Origin: Trileptium ribeirensis
Lineage: Eukaryota > Nematoda > Enoplea > Enoplida > Thoracostomopsidae
Assembly: GCA_030248225.1 (NCBI GenBank)
Contig: JASANE010000458.1
Span: 1-64,000, forward strand
Reading direction: 5' to 3'
DNA: 64,000 bases
Shown here: positions 55,371 to 64,000 of the stretch, piece after piece
How positions within the stretch are numbered: position 1 is the first letter of the stretch
Layout: each line of letters starts with the position of its first letter
The notes under the pieces: model-generated
What the model was told of the DNA's origin: nothing
The model's input: the letters and a program-made list of their open reading frames with translations, nothing else
The model's database searches: none
Program-made: the position numbers and the translations under genes

Positions 55371-55822
55371 AAAATGACTTCTGCATCATTCTGATTGCAT
55401 AAAACTCGAAACCGGTCAAATTTGACACCCAATGTTGGAACGGTTTTTTGCTTTTTAACATTCTTTGTCAGTAAACTTTGTAGTAAAGTTATCATGTTAT
55501 TGTATAACTCTTCTTGGTGAGCACATCTTACGTTCTGATAGCGTAACGATAACATGATTATAATTTTTATAACACATAATTGTTATATATATAATCTTAA
55601 ACTAGTTTTTGAGTATTTTAGGCTACGATAACAAATATTCCTTGGGCCACAAATTTCGTCAAATTTTTGCCAATGTGTTCCGCCCGTCGTCGGCCCGTTC
55701 GGTGTGGAGCGGGGGGTGTTGTATAGAACCTCAGGGAAATGAGGCTTCCTTCTAGGGGGATCGGCGATGCCCCGAGTGAGAAGGGGTATTTTTCATATTC
55801 CGTGTTATCTGCTTTATTTTAG
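55371..55822 (+). other. End of intron 1
   Basis: Contains a G-rich patch at 55680-55790 (GTGGAGCGGGGGGTG). It ends in the acceptor TTTATTTTAG at 55813-55822, just before the homeobox exon. Confidence 0.6.
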
Positions 55823-55924
55823 CTTGAAGAATTGGAGAAAACATTCGTTTCCACTCATTATCCAGACGTTTTTGCACGAGAAGGTCTCGCGTTGAGAATA
55901 AATCTTACCGAAGCCAGGATACAG
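55823..55924 (+). CDS. DRGX-like: DRGX-like homeobox gene, exon 2 (homeodomain helices 1-3)
   Basis: Encodes 34 residues, homeodomain positions 13-46, including [15 protein letters not shown] and NLTEARIQ. It is bounded by an AG acceptor (55821-55822) and GT donor (GTCAGG, 55925), both phase 0. THYPDVF and NLTEAR are typical of the DRGX/PRRX/ALX group. Position 33 is Gly, where relatives usually have Glu or Asp. The downstream intron falls between homeodomain positions 46 and 47, a common paired-class intron site. Confidence 0.93.
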
Positions 55925-57029
55925 GTCAGGATTTAGCTACATTTCTTCCAGAGACTCATTATACACATAGGGTAAATAATACTATTTTTGCATGCTAAAC
56001 AAGCTGAATCTATTATAGGTATGCCACCGTTGCTGTACCACTGTTTGGACTTGCATGTAACGTTTGCATTTCAATGAACGCTCGTGAACGACGGCTTTTA
56101 TTGCTTTTCTAATCGTTAATACAGTGATACCATTAGAAATTCTATCAGTAATCCTTTGAATTTAAGGTGTGTATTAAAAATGAAGGTTTTTATTAGGGAA
56201 TGACCGAATATTCGGTATTCGGCCGAATAGTAGGTATTCGGTATTCGGCCGAATAGTAGGTATTCGGTATTCGGCCGAATAGTTGGCAATATTCAGCCGA
56301 ATACCGAATAGTTGACTGGCCGCTGTTAGTTGAAAAATAGAGTCACAATCTGCCCACCAGATATCCTGATTTTACGGCCGGAGTCCTGATAATGATGCTG
56401 CAAACCGCTAAATACGTCCAACGTGTTGCAACTTTGGTAAGACAAGATGCGTTTGAGACTCATCAATTCAGTTCGCAGCCGGATCGAATGTTCTGATCAC
56501 CACAGTTATGTTCTTCATCAGCCGTGCACTATCTCGCTGCCATAATAGTTGCGAAATTAATACTTTGGGGTCTAAATGCAGCAGGATTTGTTCGTTTTCT
56601 TTGACACATCGTGAATGGGAAGTGAGACATCATGCTAGGCCATTCTACATACCTACATAAGGCTAACCCTAAGTCTACCGCCCCAAACACCACGCACTGA
56701 GCCGTTCTTTTTTTAACGATATGACTTCACGCACCAATTATCGCCGTTGTCCAGATGATGAAGTTATAAAACATCAATAAAAAACAAAATTATAACTTCA
56801 ACCTAACAAACGAGAGCACAAAGCAAAAAATTCATCGAACAAAAACTATCGCTGACTCAGCAACACAACACAAAACGACCTGTTGCATGGTGCACGGACA
56901 TACAGTGGTGGATTTATAGAGTTATAGATTTATAGATTTGTCATCATACATAGGTGTTGCGAACAACTATGCAGCTTTCACAGAAAAATGCGGGCAGAAA
57001 AATGCAAAAACCGGGCAGTTTTGTCTCTT

Positions 57030-57565
57030 ACGGCCGTTCTTAGAGACAAAAATCTCTTAAGGCTGGCTGTATAATATTTTAGTCTCATACAGATAGCTAT
57101 AAGGCACTTTTATCTCTTATAGTCAATTGTAAAATATTTTAATCTCTTACAGACAACTGTAAGATATTTTAGTCTCTTACAGCCGTCTGTAAGAGATTTT
57201 AGTCTTTTAGAGCTAGCCACAAGAGACAAAAGTCTTTAACGACTGGCCATACGAGATAACAATATCTTAAAGACAGCTATAACAGGTTTTAGTTTGTAAT
57301 GCCTTGCTGTTAAAGACAAAAGTCTCTTAAAGCCAAACCGTAAGAGACTTCAAAACCTTGCGGATAGCTGTAAGAGACATTTGTCTCTTATAGCTGGTCA
57401 TAAGAGACAATAGTTTCTTGCAGCTAGCCGAAAGAGACAAAAATCTGTTACGGCTAAGTGAAAGAGATTTAAGTCTGTTTTAGCTGGCTGTAAGAGATTT
57501 GTGTCTGTTTCGGGCATTTGTAAGAGACAAAAATCTTTTATGGCAAGCTGTAAAAGACAGTTCCT
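57030..57565 (+). repeat. Minisatellite of ~32-bp palindromic units (left arm)
   Basis: About 16 diverged units of the type CTGTAAGAGACAAAAGTCTC then TTACAG. Each unit is itself an inverted repeat (AGAGAC/GTCTCT). The array is mirrored at 60130-60645. Confidence 0.9.
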
Positions 57566-60129
57566 AATTAATATCTCTGCAACACATGGTTTGTGGCTCA
57601 AAAAATTGAAGTAAAACATAACTTTGAGGAATCCGCATCTGCTACACGGCACAGTTTTATTGTTAGTTATCTGCAGCGACTCAATTTGCCGGCACCTATT
57701 GGCTTTCGATGATAAGCGCTCCATGACAGTAACCGCAAGCTAATTTATGTATTTTCGCTTACTACAATAGTCAAGTAAAAGTACAGACAAAACATATACG
57801 ATCAACAATACTAGTCATTACAGTTAGGTTTATCCTAGGTAATAGCAACCATTAATCGTTCCTTTGCTGTTGCGTACCTTTCGAGCAAACTGAGTAACTG
57901 CTACAGCAATTATTGTGATTGTTCAGTGGTTAAATAAACCAGAAAGCACCTGTATAGTCCCTTTGCTGAATAAGTGTTGGCCGAAATTTAAAGCCGTTTC
58001 GAAAAATATAGTTGCTGAAAATGATACAGTACCTTGCAGCAACATGCGAGGATAGCGAATTTGACGTTCTGCAATCTGCTTCGAGCTGTATGGTTCGTTA
58101 CTATCAGGTGATTGGGGTGCATTTGAATTATAATTCTTCTGCTTTCACAGACAATGGCGCGGTTTTCCTGTGTAAAACTACCTTTTACAAGTTTGAAGTG
58201 CGCTGGGAGTTTGTGATGTAGCGATGTATTCGAATATTATGCATGTAAAATATTTTCTACATTCCCAATGACAACGACTATACAGCGATACGTTCATTCA
58301 GCTAACTTCAACTGCTAAACACTTATCTACATATATCATTGACAAAGATCCGGTCATTGGCTTCGCGATCCTCACGGTCTGCTGATCAATGCATATCGGT
58401 TGTGATGATCTCATTGACGAACATGTTCTGAAATACTTAATATTAAAATTCCAGTGCCCCAAATAATGTTCGCTTACACTTTTGTGATAAGGTTTGACTG
58501 TAAATTTTTCACCGGACTCGAAGTCAATGTAATGTAAGGGTTTAATGCAACTCAAGATTATCAAATTGGTAGACCGTGACCACGTAATAGATATATTGAC
58601 AATGTATTTTATTGCGCATGTTCATTATTAACGATGTATTGGGTATTTGTACATTCACGTCCGAAATATCCAATTATTATCCTCGAGCTTATCCAATCCA
58701 TCCGAGAGAAACTCGTAGCGAGTCGAGCGGAAATTCAGTTTTAACCTGAGCGGACTTTCTATTAAAATCTGCCCGAGCCAAGCCAGATAAAATTTGAGTC
58801 GTGCCGAGACGATTAGAGCCTTAAAAATTCGGAGAGTTCTTACTTATATATGAATGTTAGTTCCATCCCTGAACACTAATTTTTGTTTCTACAAATTGCA
58901 CGCCTCTCACTTTCATTCAACTTTTTATTTCGGAACTTTATCCTGCAAACTTTTGTGTTTAGTGATTTGCAGCTGGTTGCGACAAACGCGCCGAGCCAGT
59001 TTTTTCGGTAAACGAGCAATGCCGAGTCGAGCTTTTTGTTTGACCAAAAAGAAGCCTAGCCTTCCGCTGAAATTTATTAATCGACGGGAACCCAAGTGAG
59101 CTTAGATAAAATTTAAAACTAGTCAAGCTGAGAGAAACTTAAAATTACGGCTCGGTTTTATCTTCGTTGTATTACTGAAATTTTCAATCCTATACTGCGC
59201 CTATTAACTGACACTTCTAGCGTTCTATCTAATAAATTTATATATATTTCATTTTCAAATATATGAACATGCATTTAAAGAAGGTTTATGTGCTTTGTGG
59301 ATATTTACATTAATAAAATTTACTTTGTAGATATTTACATTAATAAAGAGAACATTTGGCAACGTATTTGAATGTTCAATGGTAATTTCCTTGTACAACT
59401 ATTAGTGCTGTCTCTACCACACAACGGGTAAATTGCATTATTTAAATCGATAAATGATGGATAACTCGTCTAATTAATTAGTTAAATAGTCAGCTGCGCA
59501 CCATTTTAAGAAGAAAGGCTGGAAAGCGAAATATCTAGTGGATGAAAGAATGGGCAATAACTTTGAAAAACAATGTCTGTATGTGTAAATCTATTCGCTA
59601 TGGAAAGTGCGAATTATACAAGGTTTTCCGCGACCTATGGAACATGTTAAATTTTGTTTTAGGGTCGTTTTAGGGTTTTATAATCGATATCGAATAGCAA
59701 ACCCGTATCACCAAAATTACTGAAGTTCGTGTAGGTTCGCTAATAGAAGCTCGGAAAAATAAAATTCAAGTGATAGAAATTGTGCCTTGTGCTAGTATAT
59801 TATTTTAGCAATTTTTAATGTACATAAATTTGGTTCGCTAATGCCTAATAATTTGCGTTTGTATTATTTAATTTTCGCGTAGAACTGAATGCAAAAAGTG
59901 ACGTCCCAAACAAATCAAACCTTTAATGAAAACCCTGATGTTCTCAAACAAAGCCCGATTAATTCAAATTCGACAAAATTTTGTTCTCAAATATGTCGGT
60001 AAATTGTCGGTAATGTCGACAAGAAAACTGTGCCGCGTAGCAGATGCGGATTCCTCAAAGTTATGTTTTGCTCCAATTTTTTGAGCCACAAACTATGTGT
60101 TGCAGATATATTAATTAGGAACTGTCTTT

Positions 60130-60645
60130 TACAGCTTGCCATAAAAGATTTTTGTCTCTTACTAATGCCCGAAACAGACACAAATCCCTTACAGCCAGCT
60201 AAAACTGACTTAAATCTCTTTCACTTAGCCGTAACAGATTTTTGTCTCTTTCGTCTAGCTGCAAGAAACTATTGTCTCTTGGGACCAGCTATAAGAGACA
60301 AATGTCTCTTACAGCTGTTCGTTAGGTCTTGAAGTCTCTTACGGTTGGCTTTAAGAGTCTTTTGTCTTTAACAGCAATGCATTACAAACTAAAATCTGTT
60401 ATAGCTGTCTTTAAGATATTTTTATCTCGTATGGCCGGTCGTTAAAGACTTTTATCTTTTGTGGCCGGATCAAAAAGACAAAAATCTCTTACAGACGGCT
60501 GTAAGAGATTAAAATATCTTACAGTTGTCTGTAAGAGATTAAAATATCTTACAATTGACTATAAGAGACACAAGTGCCTTATAGCTATCTGTATGAGACT
60601 AAAATATTATACAGCCAGCCTTAAGAGATTTTTGTTTTTGCACGC
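60130..60645 (-). repeat. Minisatellite of ~32-bp palindromic units (right arm)
   Basis: Inverted counterpart of 57030-57565. Unit variants occur in reverse order (for example TATAGCTATCTGTATGAGAC at 60581 against the 57087 region), so the arm was copied as a block. The flanking unique sequence AACTGTGCCGCGTAGCAGAT (60027-60046) pairs with 57640-57660. Confidence 0.9.
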
Positions 60646-61541
60646 GTTTTTCTGTGAAAGCTGCACTATTCGGTATTCGGTGAAATTAGGTATTCGGTCG
60701 TTCCCTAGTTTTTATTGCTTTTCTAATCGTTAATACAGTGATACCATTAGAAATTCTATCAGTAATCCTTTGAATTTAAGGTGTGTATTAAAAATGAAAG
60801 CTTTTAATTATTCTGACTACTGCGCAGTATAGACAAAGACATAATAGTGTAGATTGTAAATAAACAGGATTTTGGGCTCCGCTAAGTGTTACCCTTCTAT
60901 TTCTAAATTTATATTCACACTTCTGCGCTTTTGAATACAAATGTAAAATTTATTATTTTGAACTGTGACTGCAATTGCATCATTCGGCAATTTAACCCCG
61001 ATGATTGTATATTTCAAATCGAAAAGGATGATTTTTTGAATTTGGACATCCTTAAATTAGCCCCAAAAATCACAAGAGCAGCAGACGAATATAGTACTTA
61101 TTTTGTTTTGTGTTATATGATCAGGTCAAAAATACCGTAGCTCAATTATGTACCTATCATAGAACTAGAAAATGTTTTGTAATCACAAACAATTCCTTCA
61201 ATCGTGTAAACGTAGGATTTCAGTAATCGCTGTACGAATGCTTTTTATATAAATCATTTTACGTGCTTTCTGCATATATACAGGTGGTTTATTTATACAT
61301 ATGGTAATGGTATCAATCTAAGGTACATCTGTAACGCAAATTAATTGCTGTTAAGGTTTGTCGTGAATTCAGATATTTATATGCACAGTTAATCAACTTA
61401 CCACTTGCATACGCTTGTTTCACTGTAGGTACTCGCTTGGCCTCGTCAAAACCGTGATTACTAATCTCTGAATGTATGTTTAACTCATGCTACAATTATT
61501 ATGTAATTAATGTTTGCTATAGTGTTAATTATATTTTTCAG

Positions 61542-62612
61542 GTGTGGTTTCAAAATCGTCGAGCAAAACAACGTAAAGAAAAACGTTACGTATCGTACGC
61601 TGCTTCAAACTCGTCGTCATCAATATTAGCAGCAACAGCAACACAAACAAACCCCAATGCAGAAAATCATAAAGAACCCAATAATTGTACCGATCAGGAA
61701 GTACCATACAACACAAAATCTCTTGGTTTCCAACAGCCACTTCCTTGGGCGTTACCATGCCTTGAAGAGTCAAACCGTTACGATTCCCGAACACTCTTCG
61801 ACAAATACAGCAATACCTGCTCATATGATGAGGATAAGGAAATTTTCGACAAAAGCCTAAAGTCTCCGAGGATGGCGTCTAACCTATACGGTTATTCCAG
61901 TTGTGTGCCCAAAGCTACGGTTCCGAACGCTCAACAATATCCAGGCGACACATGGCGGCGAGGAGCTATTGAAGCTGGACATAACAGCCATAGTCGTAAC
62001 TGCTGTAGTTATCATCCAAACTGTGACTGCTGCCCGAAAACACTAGCTTCACTTACCATTAGTCAAAGTAATTCAGAATGTCTTTTACCCGATCCAGATG
62101 TAATACTTTCAACGCATCATAGCCAATTCGTAGCACAGTGCAACAAGATTTCACTGCAACCAACGCTGTCAGCCGGTAATGTCGGGTGTGCAGTGGAAGA
62201 TAAAAACCGAAACATTAATCTCAAGAGGAGTCAATGCAGCAACGACGATGTCGATTATCACGACTCATCAACAAAAACGCCTTCTATAAAGCAACAGTGT
62301 TCTCAACAGAAACATTATCGAAAAATAGATATTGCTACGACTATATTGGAACAGCAGTTGAACTCGCAATTCAGCGCAAAACAACTTCGTGAAACGAATA
62401 GCGGTCAAGCCATTAAGTATCTTAAAAGGACCGAAAACAGAAAATCAGAAGAATCCCAATCATCTATTCTAGGCCCGTCATGGGATATTCCACTGGACAA
62501 CAGGACCAGCTCAACAAAATCATCGTATAGAAGAAACTGTTCGTCGACGACAATTGCGAATTTTTGTTCAATCAAAGAACTGACGGCAGATCAAACGTCA
62601 AATGTGACATGA
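61542..62612 (+). CDS. DRGX-like: DRGX-like homeobox gene, terminal exon (recognition helix and C-terminus)
   Basis: Encodes 356 residues to the TGA at 62610-62612. It opens with the end of the homeodomain, VWFQNRRAKQRKEK (positions 47-60): Trp48, Phe49, Asn51 and Arg53 are intact and position 50 is Gln. Position 56 is Gln, where DRGX and PRRX relatives have Trp or Phe. The rest is Ser/Thr/Asn-rich with several Cys and His (NCCSYHPNCDCCPK near 62010) and looks mostly disordered. No OAR motif is visible near the C-terminus. Joined to exons 1a and 2 the protein would be 428 residues. The acceptor TTTTTCAG immediately precedes it; no stop interrupts the exon. Confidence 0.9.
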   Translation: MWFQNRRAKQRKEKRYVSYAASNSSSSILAATATQTNPNAENHKEPNNCTDQEVPYNTKSLGFQQPLPWALPCLEESNRYDSRTLFDKYSNTCSYDEDKEIFDKSLKSPRMASNLYGYSSCVPKATVPNAQQYPGDTWRRGAIEAGHNSHSRNCCSYHPNCDCCPKTLASLTISQSNSECLLPDPDVILSTHHSQFVAQCNKISLQPTLSAGNVGCAVEDKNRNINLKRSQCSNDDVDYHDSSTKTPSIKQQCSQQKHYRKIDIATTILEQQLNSQFSAKQLRETNSGQAIKYLKRTENRKSEESQSSILGPSWDIPLDNRTSSTKSSYRRNCSSTTIANFCSIKELTADQTSNVT

Positions 62613-63840
62613 GCTTACAGTTAATTTTGTGTAAAAATTATACACGTTCATTTTACTTTTTTCAACTTAATTTTAATGTACATTGTGGAAAGGTTAAATG
62701 AAATCTCGTTCATTCAGACAGTCATTTTTCTTTTAGTAAATAAGTAAGATTCTACACAGTTTGAGGCATGTTTCAATCAGTCTGAGTCAAAGCTGACTCA
62801 TATTAAGATCAAAATTTTACATACTCGCCGAGACTAACAAATTTTTTTGCTCAGCTGAACCAAAACTGCGCTCATTTGTACGAGTCAGAGGAAGCGACCG
62901 GCTGCCGATTGAAATATATTCTTCTCAAAGTTCTTAGAGTATTGTTGCGGCAGTCTTTAATGCATTGCAAAATATTTGTTGAAGCAGGTTCTTTTTAAGT
63001 TTGGCGCTTCTCTATATACTTTAGATTTAACTTTATAAACCTAACTTCAGAAATTTTTTTTGAGCATTTTGTCTCAAAAAATAAGTTTTAAATACTAGAC
63101 ATAGACAAGTGCAACAATCATGCGTTCGCTTCGCAAGCATATATGTAAAATATGTTTCCTAGGCCCAGGACCATGCCTCGGAGCCCCATTCTCAAACCGT
63201 GATCTAGGTCGCACTCACCGGACGATCCAACTATTCACAAGGCTAGGGACCCGGAAGCGCCGCACAACTCCCCCTGGCATCGCACTTTTTCCACCCCCTC
63301 CATAGGCGCCCCCCCACGCGCCGCACCTCCCCGCCACCAGGTGCCACACATCTCCTTCCTCCAACGAAGCGCGTGAAAATCTTTTGCACTACCAGAAAAT
63401 TTAGGGCGAAGTGAGTGACGATTTACGAGGTAACATTGGGGAACCTGGAAAATATTTTTGTTACTTACTGAGCCTTTTCCCGCTGAGAGCATCTATCACC
63501 CTCAGCAGACTGAACTTGCGCGCCTATGCATGTAGGGGCATCCCACTTCACCCGCCTTTGGTAATATCAGAAAGTATTTCATAAATTACCTGGCACAAAC
63601 AGGCACACGGGATGGATCTTAAATCTGGGGGCAAGCTAAGATAAAACATATGGCGTCCAGCATGACGCGGCGTATTTTAACCATATTCCCGTCAAGTTTC
63701 GGGGGAGGTAAACCCCAAACTTTTGCATAAACATATGCAGTATCTTGTCGCGTAGTTGGATGTTTCCTGTAATGGGATGACTACAAATGGGATGACGCCA
63801 CTGACCATCCTATTTTTTTTTGGAAAAAATTGAGTTGCCC
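62613..63840. other. 3' flank of the homeobox gene
   Basis: AT-rich DNA. An abrupt GC/C-rich patch lies at 63140-63400 (runs such as GGCGCCCCCCCACGCGCCGC). No canonical AATAAA signal is seen close to the stop codon. Short ORFs in the C-rich patch are not supported. Confidence 0.5.
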
Positions 63841-64000
63841 AGCATGTTTATAGTAGTTCTAAAAAAGTTAGTTTCTGTTCGCGAATATTAACTTTGTTTG
63901 CGAACAGATTATTGTCGGTGTTGAATCAACTAGAGGCTGCATGTTTATAGTAGTTCTAAAAAAGTTAGTTTCTGTTCGCGAATATTAACTTTGTTTGCGA
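63841..64000 (+). repeat. ~98-bp tandem repeat running off the window end
   Basis: GCATGTTTATAGTAGTTCTA begins at about 63844 and again at about 63940, with identical following sequence through TTCGCGAATATTAACTTTG. The second unit is cut by the window edge. It includes the inverted pair TTCGCGAA/TTTGCGAA. Confidence 0.9.

Larger units (their letters stand above)
56194..60707. mobile_element. hAT-like non-autonomous element, 4.5 kb
   Basis: Ends pair as TAGGGAATGACCGAATA (left) and the complement of TATTCGGTCGTTCCCTA (right). They are preceded and followed by GTTTTTAT (56186-56193 and 60708-60715), an exact 8-bp duplication. TAGGG termini with CGAATA repeats and an 8-bp TSD fit the hAT superfamily. 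No transposase is visible. The interior has two inverted minisatellite arms (56965-57665 and 60025-60665) around about 2.3 kb of AT-rich DNA, which includes GAGTCGAGC-type motifs at 58690-59050. Confidence 0.75.
56096..60806. repeat. Pair of 97-bp direct repeats flanking the hAT-like element
   Basis: 56096-56192 and 60710-60806 are the same 97 bp (TTTTATTGCTTTTCTAATCG onward) with only about three to five differences, all near the 3' end. They bracket the element directly. Confidence 0.9.
55925..61541 (+). other. Intron 2 of the homeobox gene
   Basis: A 5.6-kb intron largely made of the 4.5-kb hAT-like insertion (56194-60707). The remainder (60807-61541) is AT-rich with no supported gene, and ends in the acceptor ATATTTTTCAG (61531-61541). 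Confidence 0.85.

Noticed and set aside
58690..59180. Second DNA transposon based on GAGTCGAGC-like motifs
   Set aside because: Motifs are scattered and no terminal repeats or target duplication could be defined.
61525..61824. Minus-strand ORF opposite the last homeobox exon
   Set aside because: Antisense shadow of a well-supported coding exon.

Overview
This is a repeat-rich piece of an invertebrate animal genome. It has one intron-split homeobox gene, metazoan-type retroelements (a Ty3/gypsy-class element with an envelope-like gene and an R2 element with 28S rRNA sequence) and DNA transposons. No bacterial-style gene clusters are present. The species cannot be named from this sequence.

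Positions 1-15.9 kb, minus strand, hold one very large, decayed Ty3/gypsy-class retroelement. Its 3' end lies outside the window. In transcription order it encodes Gag (capsid plus CCHC zinc knuckle), a long Gag C-terminal extension, an acidic low-complexity region of unknown function, an envelope-like membrane glycoprotein (signal peptide, basic cleavage site, fusion-peptide-like segment, coiled coil, transmembrane segment), an aspartic protease, reverse transcriptase/RNase H, integrase and a long Pro/Arg/acidic tail. The glycoprotein lies between gag and pol and shares a reading frame with the protease. This is unlike the usual gag-pol-env order and is the most unusual feature here. The copy is broken by in-frame stops, frameshifts and a tandem duplication.

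Positions 15.9-47.8 kb are built from five copies or part copies (called U1-U5) of a repeat family I do not recognise, in both orientations. U2 and U3 form a palindrome with arms of about 6.8 kb around a loop of about 0.7 kb. U4 and U5 form a second inverted pair. The copies carry conserved hairpin clusters, a tRNA-like segment, TA/CA simple repeats and minisatellites, but no convincing protein gene. Between U1 and U2 is a decayed R2 non-LTR retrotransposon (minus strand). Its 3' end abuts a 28S rRNA fragment at the canonical R2 site.

Positions 47.8-51 kb hold a GC-rich foldback element and a Mutator-like (MULE) DNA transposon with terminal inverted repeats, a near-perfect 9-bp target duplication and a degenerate FLYWCH/MULE transposase.

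Positions 51.3-62.6 kb, plus strand, hold the only host gene recognised: a paired-class (Q50) homeobox gene most like DRGX. Its homeodomain is split over three exons, and the exon encoding the homeodomain N-terminus is tandemly duplicated. Intron 1 has a 170-bp satellite and a relic of the repeat seen in the palindrome arms. Intron 2 has a 4.5-kb hAT-like non-autonomous element carrying two inverted minisatellite arrays. Downstream is AT-rich intergenic DNA with a GC-rich patch and a tandem repeat running off the window end.
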